DNA of 64,000 nt from Cyanodermella asteris (taxonomy: Eukaryota > Ascomycota > Lecanoromycetes > Ostropales > Stictidaceae). How positions within the stretch are numbered: position 1 is the stretch's first letter; each line of letters begins with the position of its first letter. Both the position numbers and the translations under genes were made by a program. This document shows, piece after piece, positions 44,268 through 56,174 of the stretch. The stretch spans positions 404,811-468,810 of the forward strand of contig UYJD01000005.1 in the NCBI GenBank assembly GCA_900618795.1. Reading direction: 5' to 3'. The notes under the pieces are model-generated. The model was not told the DNA's origin and did no database searches. It saw nothing but the letters and a program-made list of their open reading frames with translations.

Positions 44268-47200
44268 CTACCAGATTCGTTTGCTACCACCGAGTTTGTA
44301 TCTCTCCACCCCGTCATATCCTGAGCTCTTACCGCTGACATTCCCATCCCTCTTCGTGGCCCCGGCTCCGCCGCCCATCTCCTTTTCTCGCGTCTCACGA
44401 TCCCGGTCCCTCAACTTCTTCAGCCGTTCTGGATCGTCGGCGTATATCCATCTCCTCTTGTCTTCATCAACCTCAGTCGTTCCCCAGCCTCCCATTCGTC
44501 TTCCCTCCTGATAAGAGCTTTGCTGCTCTCGCTCTTTCATACCAATGTATCTGCCGCGGGCGTAGCTGAGAAGTGCCATGCCGAGAACGATCTTGAAAGC
44601 GAGAAGCACAAGGTAGACCAGGGCGACGATTAACGCTGTCCAGCCCCATGTGATGAGCATGCCTGTACTTGGCACCGGAATCGACAATATGAACGACGCA
44701 ACGCTGCTTGGTAGGTATTGAATTGCATATTCCGAAGGAAGAAGCCAGGAAGACGTTGTGGCGATGCTACCATTCGTAATGTTCGTGTCACCAACGACTT
44801 TCAAAAATAGTGAGTCAATGTGATGCAACGCAGCCGCTGTGGTCGGGCTAATTCCAGCTGTGGACGGAAAGCTAGTTGTCACGCCCGAAGCGAGCGGAGC
44901 TGCGAGGACATGTTCCTGGAACATGGTATATGTCTGCACCGCGGCACGGATGGCGAGACAGGTGAGTGGTATGACGGGCAAGCCAATTCGCTTCGTGAGT
45001 TGAGGGTCTCCAAACGCATTACCGTAGTAGTCCTTGGCCAGCACATCCACAAACCGGCCATACAGGTTGGGTTTCACGTTATTGAACTTGTTAATGTATG
45101 CGTGCTTTATCCAGTCGACGATGGTCTCCGTGCCCAGAACAAGAATGAAGGGGTTGAGTATTTGAGAAAACGACAGAGACGGAAACAAGGTGAAGCTGAA
45201 GGGGAGAAGGCTCGGAGTCGTTGGTGGTGGAGTAGCTGGTATAGCGGTGGTGTTAGCAGCGGCACTGGTCTCGATGATGTTCCGACTGGCAATAATGACA
45301 AGCATTAGCCACAGTTGAAATCGTTCTACAACATCAGCGCAAGTCATCTGAAACAAGTTCTCCTTTTCGATCCGCTTGAACACGGTCGATTTGATTTCGA
45401 CGAACTGGTTTGACATGAGCAGCGTTAGTAAGGCATTTGAGTACGAGTTAACGGCGACGTTGAGGGTGATGACTTGATAATACAACGCCGTGGCGTGGAC
45501 CAGGACATAAATCAAGGCAATCGGAAACAGACTGAGTGGTCTGAGGATCTTGCTTCGGCCGTTGGCGTGTCTTGACAAGGACTCGGGAGAGAATAGACAC
45601 TCCAGAATGTCCTGTCCAATGGCGGATAACAAACGATCAAAGACCTACTAGTAATTAGCATCTAGTGCAAACTAGTGGACGGCAAAGCACTTACTTCAAG
45701 AACATTGTATATCACATACAGCTTGATAGCTGCCTGACCTCTGATGCTGTGATACATCATGCTCGCATCAAAACGCATCAGAATCACGGTACTGGCCACA
45801 ATCAAGCATCCGGTGAGAATGTCTGCCTTCTCGGCCGATGCCAGACTCGATGCAATTGATCGGGACTTTCGATGCCTTTTACCGCGTCCCAGCCTCGGCA
45901 GAGGAGGAGGAGATTTGGCACCAGCGTCGGGGAAGGGAAACTGAGTTGCTGCTTTGCGTGGATGTCCTGGGTCGGGGGTGGGAGTTGGAGGCTCAGAGTG
46001 AATTTGCCCTCCGACTTGCCTCTGCCAGACTCGACTGAGGCCATGTGGAACGAACTCTATCAGAAAGCTGATTTCAGCCCACAAGTTCTTAGTCAGTGAG
46101 CGGAAGAGCTTCATCAGCGCCAGGGCGAAACGGAGAGGAAGAATCGTGAAATTATAGAGCCACGCATCGACACAAGCGATGGTTCCAAACCAGAGCACCC
46201 GCTCAAGCTGAGGAGCCAGAATCAGAAAGTTCATCAATCTCTCAGCTTTTGCAGAGGTCGATTCGAAAGGAAACTCCATTGTAGACGGACGGTAAGCATA
46301 TAGCGGCGGAGGTCGGCCTGATGAAAGCTCCAGCTGCAGGAATGTGGGCATCGACAAGGGGGGCATTGGCATGCCTTCAGGCATAGGTGGTGGTGGCTGC
46401 ACATCGTGTCGTGTAGATACCTTCGACGCTCCTACAACACGATCCATCTTCGAGGAAGATGGTGGGCCGTCCTTGCTGGACCGTAGCTGAACGGAATCTT
46501 TCAGCGGCGCCACGGAGCTCGTGGTGGCCTTCGACGAAGACCCTTTTCGACGAAACATAGGAGCGGAGTATGTACGCGAGGACGCCGATGGCCTCCGTGT
46601 CTCTGACATTGTTCTCTCTTTCGAGTTCACGGCCTCAGGCGCAGGACGTGGTTCGAGGCCGGTGTCGAAGGCCAGTGCCGAGCTGGTTGGTCTTTCCCTT
46701 TGCGAGTTGCTTGCTCCATCATGTCTTCCACCCAAGCCATTGAGGACTGGAAGTTCCCCAACAGCCTCTACAGGAGACAGAACCGGCGAGCCGTTAGCAT
46801 CCGACGGGGGCGGCGAAGGAATGTGTCCTGGCCCAGAGCGAATGGCTTGGAACGATTGCAAATGCTCATCGATAGACACGCCTCCGTCAGTGTAGAGATC
46901 CAAGGTATTGCTTCTCGGCGGTGTTTGTCTTCTACTACTCCTTCCTAGCTCTTGTGTACTGGGTCCGATTCCATTCTGACGCTGGCTCGATCTTGCTCTT
47001 CTTGTCTCGACTAGAGCATCAGGGACTGGGGAGTGAAGGTGATGTTGGTCCCTCGTAGCTGTTTCATCATCTCCCGTCTGGTCATGCGTACTCCTTAGCA
47101 GAGTTGTAGGAACCGATCGCTGAAATTGCACCGGCGCGACTGGTGTTTCCGGACTTGAAAGCGGCCACTCTGGCGAGAGGGCCCGCAAGGCTTCATGACC

Positions 47201-47434
47201 TATTCTGTCCCCGTTGACGACCATAGGCTTGGCCACAGCTTCTTCTTCATACCTGCCATCGATGCCTGTCATGTTTGAAAAGAGAAAAGCATTTCTGTAG
47301 CAACAGGCATTGTTCCTGAGACCGCCGTTTACCGTTGGTTGCTGAGGCAAGGGCCGGCCGGAGTCGAACCCGCGTCCAGAAGAAACATTCACTGATTGTC
47401 TCAAACTCAGAGTCCGGCCCTTCAATCCGGACAT
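44268..47434 (-). CDS. TAPT1-family membrane protein (EMP65-like)
   Basis: A 1038-residue protein from minus-strand exons 47434-45695 and 45644-44268, with a 50 nt intron. The first ~370 residues are Ser/Pro/Arg-rich and disordered. The TAPT1 domain starts near STMEFPFESTSAKAERLMNF and continues with ERVLWFGTIACVDAWLYNFT, ILPLRFALALMKLF and ADILTGCLIVASTVILMRFD. Across the splice it reads AAIKLYVIYNVLEVFDRLLS, then FGQD-type AIGQDILECLFS, YSNALLTLLMSNQFVEIKST and VFKRIEKENLFQMTCADVVE. These are strong family signatures. The yeast relative EMP65 works with SLP1 at the ER in quality control of soluble proteins; that role is inferred here. Several membrane helices, with a hydrophilic tail rich in RDRETREKE. 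The intron lies inside the conserved block. Confidence 0.92.
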
Positions 47435-47966
47435 CTGTTGCTTGCTTTGAGTTACTGCTACAAGCCGCGCGTCAATAACTGGGCTTGCTTAATGGCATGT
47501 AATCGTTTCTTGAACCACTTCGGGCAGTTCAACTGGTAGATTACGGGCTCGTCACTATTGAAAACATATATATCTCGTGTTGATACGTCTTAAGGCTATG
47601 TCCTCGACTACCGCTTGCCTATCTCCGCCCATTCTGACCGTGTCCGGTTGACTTCAGGCTTGCATTGAGTAAACGTTGCCGAAGATTTTGATCGCTTGCA
47701 GCATTCCACCCTCCACAACGCCTTTCTATGGATGCGCCGTAGCGCTGTTGCCCTCGTGTCGTGTAAACCACCGTTATATCAACGCCGTAGTTGCGCCAAG
47801 TTTCATTCCGGTACTCCATTTGCAATGACAGCCGTGACTTTCGTCAAGCCAATGCACAAACATGCAACAGGCATTATCAAACCACTGTCCAGCATGCGGC
47901 AAATTGTAGAAGTACATGCTAAAATCGTGCCTCAAGCTATCACGACCCTGCAGCATTACCCACACC
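47435..47966. other. Spacer between TAPT1-like and phytochrome genes
   Basis: Upstream region of the TAPT1-like gene and 3' end region of the phytochrome gene. The plus-strand frame at 47696-48196 overlaps the last phytochrome exon antisense and is not supported. Confidence 0.5.
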
Positions 47967-50900
47967 TTACGTGCTCTTTTCGATATTACCACTTTCTCCG
48001 ATGTTCTGCAGTGCACTTTTGTCGTAAACTGCGTCAGAAGTCAAGTTGGCCAGGCGTTCTTGCTCCTTTGATGTCTCATCTTCAGCAGCACTCGTTCCTT
48101 CCGGAAATGGTTTCGGAATCTCGGTCTCGGTCCGGACAGGTGCCCGAGGATTGGGCTCGGTGTTCACCGCATCGGCCCCAGGCTGATAGTCTTTGAACCA
48201 TCCACCCTTCTCCCATTCGCCCTTTTTGTATAGGCAGCCCAGTCGGACATCTCGATTCGAGATGCCGTTCAAAAGAGTATCAAGCCTCTTGAAGTCGATC
48301 GGTTTCAATATCCATCCATCAAATCCGGTGTCAATATAGTTGTCCTTTTCGCGCTCGACAAGAGATGCCGAGACAGCGAAGATCGGAATGCGTCCTATCA
48401 AGGCTGCCGATTTCGACAGATTCTGACCAGGATTGGCCTTTTCCTGTGATCGGATCATCTTCGTCGACGTCAGACCGTCAACTATCGGCATCTAGAAAGC
48501 GTTAGCGCGTACAGTACTGCGTCTAAATATCATACATACCTGAATATCCATGAGGACAGCATCAAACCCCTGCGTGTCCTCGGCATGCGCTGTCGCACAA
48601 GCTTCGCCATTCACAGTAAGAGTGACCTTGTACCCAATCTTCTCCAGGCGCTTCGATATGATTTTGCTATTGATTGGATCATCTTCGGCAACCAATATGC
48701 GCAGCTTCCCACCGGGCGCCGCTTGTGGGCTAGTAGTGCTCGGGTCTTGTCTTTTGTCGGCGCTTGAATCAAAGGAAACTCGAAACTTGGCCTTCACTTG
48801 AGGGCTTTGAGGTTGTGGTGATAAATCTGCCTCGTCCGGGACGCGAACAGGTCTAATTGGAGTGCCTTGATCTGTCACCACGTATTGGCCTGGAATATCG
48901 ATCTGCCTCGGGGCAATGACTGCGCTATCACTTGACTGTCGTTGCATGCTCGGAGCCGCATTGGCTTCCGTCTGGGATCGGGATAAGCTTGGCCGACTAC
49001 CTTTGATGATGGAACCAGATGTGGACTGTCGACCTTCAGTGCTACCGGGCCGAGAGATAGTTTTCCGTGATCCCGACCTGGCCACCATATGCGGTTCTTG
49101 GATGGCGTCGATCAACCGATCCACGTCACTTTTCCCGCTCGACCCGCTCTTCATGCTCTTCATGCTATTCAGACTGTTGAGACTATTGAGGCTCTCGTGG
49201 CTGTTTCGGCGGGAAACCTCGTTTTCTGCGCCTTCGTTGATTGATGGTCGTAAGCTCCTGGAGATCAGAGTCATCTCACCGTCATTGCCAGTCGGAGGAG
49301 TCAGGGGCTGTCCGCTCTCGATCGACTTCTGGCCATCGTCACTAGGGATGTCAAAACCAATCTGGATCACAAAGCGTGAGCCTTTGCCCTCCTCCGATTT
49401 GACTCTCAGCTGGCCATTCATATTTCGCACGATGCGGCTGACAACTGCGAGACCTAGACCAAGAACACGGCGTTCCTTTTGCTGATCCGATCTCTTTTCC
49501 AGGTCTGTTGACGAGCCTTCCGACCGCTCATCTTCGGTTTGAACTTGTTCGAGCTCGGTGAACAGAGTATCCAGCTTGTCTGGTGCCATTCCGGTGCCGG
49601 AATCCGAGATGACGAACTCCAACTCGACATGATCGCCTGTCGCATCAACAATGTACGTGTCCACGCTGATGGCACCTGAGTTCGTGTGCTGAATTGCATT
49701 TGCGACGACATTGAATATCGCCTGGCGGACGCGCCGTTGATCCCCGACGAGTTTGCGGGGCACATGCGGGTTGTCGTTGACTTTGTAGTCGATCTTCTTG
49801 CGCTCAGCGTCGGCCCTGAAAGACGACGTCGCCTCGTCGATTGTCGTGTAGAAGTCGAACACCGCATCTCGCACAACCAGGTCCTTCCCCTCCTCGGTTT
49901 TGGTGAGATCCAGGAGATCGTTGATGACATAGATCAGTGACTTCGAAGCAGAATGCGATCTCGACAGATTGTCCCGAGTTTCCTGGTCCAAACTGCCTTC
50001 CATCGCTATCTCAAGGTAGTTGATGATTGCATTGAGAGGTGTTCGCACTTCGTGTGCGCTGTTTGCCAACAACAACTTCGTAAGCTGACTATTCTGCAAG
50101 GCTGCTTCTTTCTGTCGCCAGACTTCGATGAACTTGCCGTAGATGAGACATAGTACGGCGGCTGTCTCGACTTGCTCTTCTGACCATTCGCGGCACTTTC
50201 CAACTACTGTTTCTGTCCAGGTCTTGAAACTGGTGCGTGGTTCGAGATACCCCTCGGTTCCTTCCCGTACGTACTTCGAATAAGGATTGCCTGCCCACTT
50301 CACTTCCCTCAATTGGCCCCGTCTGAAGAAGACAATGAAGTCGTTTCCGCCGACCGACAGGGGAACGAGTAGTAGTCCGGCAATAATTTGAAAGCCAGGG
50401 GGATAGCGCAGATCGGGAAAGTCCGTTCGTATATCCTGAGATGTTGTGACCGACGTCATTCTGCGCAGTCGGAGGTATTCCAGCAAAGCAAGTGCTTCTT
50501 GAGTCGAGTCGAGATGGCCAAGAATCTTGGTTTCGTCGCCAATGGAGACCAAACCACAATCTGCGTCGAAAAGCTTGAGCAAGTCATCGGACGAGGCAAT
50601 AATATAGCCGCTAGGATTCTTCTCGGTCGGCACGGTGTTTATAAGCTTGCGTGCTTGTAGTCGAGAAGCGTAGGATAATCGCTCGATGTTTCGAGATGCT
50701 GTTTCTCCAATAAGCCTGCACATTTTTCGAATCGGAAAAGAAACGCGCAGGCCCTTGTTCCCGTAAGCGTGACAACTAATCAAGCCCCACAGCTCATCGA
50801 AAGCGTTTATCGATATCGACATTGAAGCTCGAACCGCCATGTTTTTCAAGTATTTGATGTGAATGGGAGACATGGCGCGAAGGTAGCCATAAGTCATGTC

Positions 50901-52616
50901 CAGCGGTGTTTCCAGGTCTTCCATGGTCCTGCATACTAATCGCGAAGTCTCCTGATCTCGGTCGTATAACAATCGGACCCGGTTGATCTTGTATAGGTCC
51001 CGCGCCTGCTTTGGAATGTCCGAGGCCGGAAAGTTCAGCCCTTTGTACAGATCCTTGGTTGCGCGGGGATCGACAAGCTCGGTGACGACTCGGCCATTCC
51101 ACTGGTGGTCGAATTGATAAACCATGACTCGGTGGAACCCTGTGAGTTCTTTGACAACTCCAACCAGGACTTTGAGAAAAACGTCCAAGTTGGGCGCACT
51201 TGCTAACTGCTCCTGTACCTGGGCCATTATATTGAAAACCTCCATCGCGGCCGTTTCACCTCGTCGTTTTCTAGCGCTGCGAAGTACTCTTAGCGGCCTG
51301 CTCATGTTTATGGTGCTTTCCGCTAGCTCCTCTGCGGTTGGGTTACTGTGGAGGCTATCCACAGGTGGCTCAGGAGATGGTCGCTCTTCCACAGGGACAA
51401 GAGGGTTGACATGGTCGTCTTCCAGCTCAAACTCGCAGATTATCAGGTGTGGTTGACGCTCATTAATGTGCATGCCGCACCAAAGCTTGGTCTGCTTTCG
51501 TGTGCTCGGGTGTCGTATAGACAAGGTGAAGACTTCGGGCCCGTTAGTAGCGGGATCAGCGTCCTCATCCTTGATGAAATCAATATGATCAAGTAAATTG
51601 TCTGCCTGGTCGTCGGTAAGGATGTCGGTGAAACTTTCCAGTGCAAATAGATCTTTCGGTGTGTATCCAATCAAGGCTTTCGAGTTCTCGCTGACGACGC
51701 GAACCAACAGCTTACCGTCAGGATCGTCCTGCAACGTGATGAGGAGTCCGAAGCTCTGTATAGCTCCTGGTATGTGGATGGGCTCATCTTCGCAGCGTTG
51801 TAAGGTCTCGCCACCTCGACCAGTGATAACAGCATGGCCTCCTTCAGTTATTATGTGCTTAAATCGTGCGGTGACGAGAGCGTCTCCATCCTCTATAGCC
51901 GAGCTCTTACCACTTTTGTTGCTTCTGACCGAAGGTGGCTGGCTTGCCTCGCGATTTGATGTGGCATCACTCCTAGTACTTGATGCATTGTCGGCGAGAT
52001 CTCTTGTCATCTGATGCTGTATATGTGTGCCTTCAACAACCGAGTCCGATCTCCTCCTGTCTGGCCCCGGTATCCTGGGCGTAGCTTGAAAGCCATAGTC
52101 GCCTTGGTGTCTCGAACGACTCGGTGTTGCTGGTGGCGGAGTGGTGATTGAGCTTTCTGGAGAAGCAGTCAGCAGAGATCAATTCGTCTCATCGAATGTC
52201 TTACCTGATTGGGCTGCGTTGAAGAAGCCATCCGCATCAGACCGGACGGATCGCGTAGAAGGGGTTGGGTTGGGATCGACGGTGACGACCGAGCGAATGG
52301 GAAAAACCCGATCCTGGGCGTCGGGAGTCATCGGAGAATAGGGCGAAGGTGGCTGCACAGGGGACGACGAGGCAGCAGACAATGATTGTATACCGGAGGC
52401 AAATCGCTTCGTATCGAGAGGCTGCCAGAGACCAGAGCTATGTTCCCGCGCTAACGGAGCAGCGTTGTCGCGATTCTGCGTCCGCCCTTGTTCCTGCTGC
52501 TCCGGTTGCTGCGATGTTGAATCTGACATTGGCTCGCTGTCGGAGCGTTTGTGGCCAAGTGTTGGCGAGCGCGCGCGGCTTCCTTGTCGTCGAATGCCCT
52601 TGGGCCACTGCCACAT
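47967..52616 (-). CDS. Fungal phytochrome, hybrid histidine kinase (FphA/PHY family)
   Basis: A red/far-red photoreceptor kinase of 1517 residues. Exons on the minus strand are 52616-52205, 52156-48540 and 48491-47967, with 48 nt introns. The order is: a long disordered N-terminal extension (to about residue 235), a PAS domain with the biliverdin-binding Cys259 just before EDEPIHIPGAIQSFG, then GAF with PASDIPKQARDLYKINRVRL and the chromophore-pocket stretch SPIHIKYLKNMAVRASMSIS. PHY follows, then a HisKA domain with phosphorylatable His839 in SAHEVRTPLNAI, an ATPase domain (NVVANAIQHT, DSGTGM, GLGLAVV), a Ser-rich linker, and a receiver (ILVAEDDPINSKII) with acceptor Asp1341 in LMDIQMP. The second intron falls two codons after that Asp. 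All catalytic residues look intact. In other fungi it represses sexual development in red light and signals to stress MAP kinase pathways. Confidence 0.95.
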
Positions 52617-55194
52617 GCTTCACAGCAGCGGGCAAGGTGTATAGTCTTGTCGCAGGGCAGCGGCGATTTGGGCGGATGGCCCTGCTCGCCCGCCGCGGGG
52701 GAACAGTGCGGATGGAGCGTGTGCAAGCCGGGAGGATGATCTCGATCGCGATCCAGCGGTCCGGGTCTGAGCGACGGTGGATGCGGGCGCCGGGCTGGAG
52801 GGCAGACTGTCGAAATGTCGTCGTCCTTGTCAGCTGTACGTTGAAGCGGGCACGTCGTACGGCTTCGCGCGTCCCTCTGCGAGAAGGGCGACAGCGACAG
52901 GGCTTTGGCTGAGGGTTCCGCAGACCTGACAATTAGGACAGGGCAGCAGTCGGTGGTGGCTGAAGGAATACAAGAAGCCCATTACCGACCGTACATACAG
53001 TGAATGGAATAGTCGATGATCGGTTGCAAGAGACAAGGATCGTCTGCCACAGTGGAGTAGATTGTGCGTATAGCGAACGTGGTATGAATCTTCCAGTCTT
53101 ACGACGCCGATGGCGTCAAGGATGCACTCTAGGTTCAAGTGGACGCGCCGAGCAGGTGAAAGCAGCAAGCGAGACTGCTGTCACCGAGATGGAGAGGCAG
53201 GAAAGTAGGATATGCCTATCGGAGGTGCGACCGGCGGCGAGCTTCGAGAAAACCCAGCGGAAAGGCGCGGCGGACCTTGCTGCTCGAATTTAGCTGTCTA
53301 ATCTCGAATTGTGCAAAGCCATCCTCACCGTCTCCTAGTCCGTGGTCTGGTCGATATACAGAGGCTAGTAGCTACCTTCGTCAGTACTTGCTGGCGTGAT
53401 TTCCCCCCCCCCCGTCATGTTCGCTTTGCGTCTGGTCTTGAGCGGTCCAGGCGCATCTTTAATTTATACGCTAGCCTGCTGGCTGCTTCGGACTGGTCAA
53501 ATAATACCTGATGCACTGACAGTGACGCCGCTTTTGCAATCATACCTGTGGTCCCGTTGATCCTGAGCATACTTATATGTGCCCGTGTGGTTGCCTTTGG
53601 AAACCATATGGCATCCCCTCTCGTGATCTCGTCTTTACCTGCTTTTTCCCGCCGATTCTACAGGAGCCAAAAGCTTCTTCTGCGGATCCTCGGCTATCAA
53701 CCACCCTATCTGACCTGCAATGACGACCGTTATCCTATCTCAGGCTTGGTCCAAAGCTCGTCGTACTTGCCGGCTTTCCGTCTCCGACAAGCTCGACGGC
53801 GCTCTGTCCACGACATTCGCCAATATAAAAGGTTTCGTTAACGGAATAATTGGCTACTGGACCAATGTAGGTACCGACATGCAAGACAAGATCCACAGAC
53901 CTTCAACGTTTCCTGTAGCCATTCTAAATATCGCGATGCTCATTCCAAGTAGTCGCTCAACCTTATTTGCCGCGTTGCTCATTAGCGCCAACGCCCCTCG
54001 ATTTGTCCTGCAGAATGGCCCCCCACGACCGTACACCGGTGAAGTAGTGGTATGTGGTGCCTGAGCTCGAGACAAAGCATGAACCGTACTGCGCCCAGGC
54101 TGTGACCAGGTGAATCCTTCTGTTCGCATCGTGACCAGAGCATCGACCGTCGTCCCCATCCGGCGATCCAGCACACTCGATGCGACGAGGACCAAAAATG
54201 CGCATCGCACTGTGGGACAGTGCTGTAATCTGCGCATCTGCTGCTACTCCGGATCTGCTTCTCCCCCTTATCCTGATTGGTGCGATTTGGATCCAGATCT
54301 CTTGCGTGCAAGCGCATCTCAAGGGATCCCAGCTTTTTCGAGAAAGTCGTGTCACACAAGTCTGCTGCGTGTCTTAGCATAAAAGGACCATAAATTCGCT
54401 GTCGAGAAGTCATCATGCATAGTCTCAGCCACCGACGCGCTGGAGCTCTCGGCAGCTTAGTACGCACGCATATTCGGCACCTTTCCGCCGCTCTGGAAAC
54501 TTACTCCTGTTGTCAAAGAACAGGTGCCTGACAACATATTGGGCGACGGTGGGCTGAACCTGAGTTCGTCACCTGATGACTGACATTGTCGGAACCTGGA
54601 ATGGCATACGACTCGAAACCGGACCATTTACGTGGTTGTCAAGTACAACTACAGATTCAGCTTGCAATGGAAACCCATGACTGATGGTGAATCATTTGTT
54701 TCCTTCTTACCTGTCGTTTTTTTGGTAGGAGGTCGAGGACGAAGGATTGTACGACGGCTGCTGCCACGATCCGAGCCTCGAGCCGGTGTGATCAACGACG
54801 TCCTGAGCCAAACTCCTGATATTTGCGGATAGCCTGGTTTGTTTTGGTTCTGCGACCCTTGTGCGGACATTCTGTGCACATGATCTGCATCTGAATACGA
54901 TTGACAGCCTGGGAACCATATGCTTACCGTTTGCTGATGAACGATTCTATATACGAGTACCAAGGGTAATAGGGACGAGCCATGACCCTTAGCACTTTGT
55001 GTTTTCGTTCTTCGCCAAAAAGAAAAACAAAAGGAAAAAAAAACACTCTTGAACCTATCGAGATGCTTTGTCAACACTTGCTCTTTGGGATTGAGAGGGC
55101 ACAATTTGACCAACAAATCCAGGTCCTCCAGTCCTTTCTCAAACCTCCATTTCCGACACCCGTTTCCTGCAAAACCCGATGCTCACTCCCCTTC
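52617..55194. other. Phytochrome upstream region, no gene supported
   Basis: A 2.6 kb gap. It includes a run of 11 C (53403-53413). A 114-codon ATG frame at 53720-54064 and overlapping minus-strand frames lack motifs. The part nearest the phytochrome start probably holds its promoter. Confidence 0.45.
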
Positions 55195-55890
55195 TCATCT
55201 AATCTCACACAGCCCAATCTCCTTGACATTTCCGGCGCCCGCATGAAACCCAAACCATCGCCGGTCCAATTCATCCTCACCCTCCGAACATTCAACTAGT
55301 GACCCGAATCCAACCGCACGCACCGCATGACCCCCTTGCACCTCCATGAACGGGACGATAATCTCATCGATCGTTGCCCTCCACGCAGCATTCATTCTCG
55401 GCATCATCGAATCCTGGGGCCGGCCAGGTTGCGACGCACAGCGCAACCTCCCGATCTCAACTGCATTGCAGCACAAGTCACCAACTTCGGAATGTCAAAG
55501 AAGTGCACCGCGGTGCAGGCGAGGACGACATCCACGCTCCCGGTGGGGGCTGGGTGTCTGTTTCGGCGCCAACGTTGACGAACTCGAACTTTTTTTTTTT
55601 TTTTTTTTTGGGTGCCCAGAAGCTTGGGTGCGGTGGCGATGGCTTGTGGAGCGGGCTCTGTGAGGATTACCGTGGAGCCATTTGGACGCCAGGTGTGCGA
55701 TCAAGCCAACGCCGACGCCGACGTCGTTGAGGCCCCCGAACGCATAGGTGTCGCTAGAGGTTCGTGCAGAGCGCTCGCGGTGGTAGCTGGATGGGGTCTC
55801 AAAGAAAGACGGTGGTGATTTCTGACGGGACTTGTCGTAAGATTCCCAGAAGGTTTGGTCGAAATCGTAAATATCACCGTGGAAACTCAT
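55195..55890 (-). pseudogene. Decayed class I methyltransferase (trans-aconitate methyltransferase-like)
   Basis: The ATG at 55890 opens MSFHGDIYDFDQTFWESYDK, the usual start of a fungal family of S-adenosylmethionine methyltransferases, followed by a degenerate motif I (GGLNDVGVGVGLIAHLASK, where HDVGAGNGxYA is expected). The recognisable continuation then hops between frames: STVILTEPAPQAIATAPKLL, then FEFVNVGAE, then GSVDVVLACTAVHFFD and MQLRSGGCAV, and a last piece (AAWRATIDEIIVPFM) in yet another frame. At least four frame changes are needed, one at a run of 20 T on the plus strand (55590-55609). A sequencing slip could explain that one but hardly all. Loss of the glycine-rich motif also argues for a dead gene. 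Divergent from the adenylation-domain gene, 284 nt apart. Confidence 0.75.
55590..55609. repeat. Mononucleotide run of 20 T
   Basis: Twenty consecutive T on the plus strand inside the decayed methyltransferase (poly-A on its coding strand). A likely site of length errors, biological or technical. Confidence 0.95.
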
Positions 55891-56174
55891 GATGATCGCA
55901 AAGAAATTACAAAACTACAATATCGTCAGATGAAAGGACCTGGGGATGATTTCGCGAGGTGTCGTGATGACTGAAGCTATTCACAAGCGCAGCATGAGGC
56001 AATTCCAGCTTACCTGCCGCCCCTGCGGGCCACCAGGCTATCTCCGGTCAGCGGCCTTAAGAATAACCCAGCCTTTTGATACGAACCTCACTTTCATTGC
56101 ATCAATTCCTGGAGTAGCCAGTAATTCTTACTTCTTTCAAGCACAACCTCTTCCGGGAGAGTAGCAAGTCCAAG

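Noticed and set aside
47345-47390. Second T-loop-like string (GGGTTCGACTCC on the minus strand)
   Set aside because: Lies within the coding N-terminus of the TAPT1-like gene, and no cloverleaf forms.
53720-54064. 114-codon ATG frame in the phytochrome upstream region
   Set aside because: No motif, no conserved-looking segment, and overlapping frames of similar length on the other strand.
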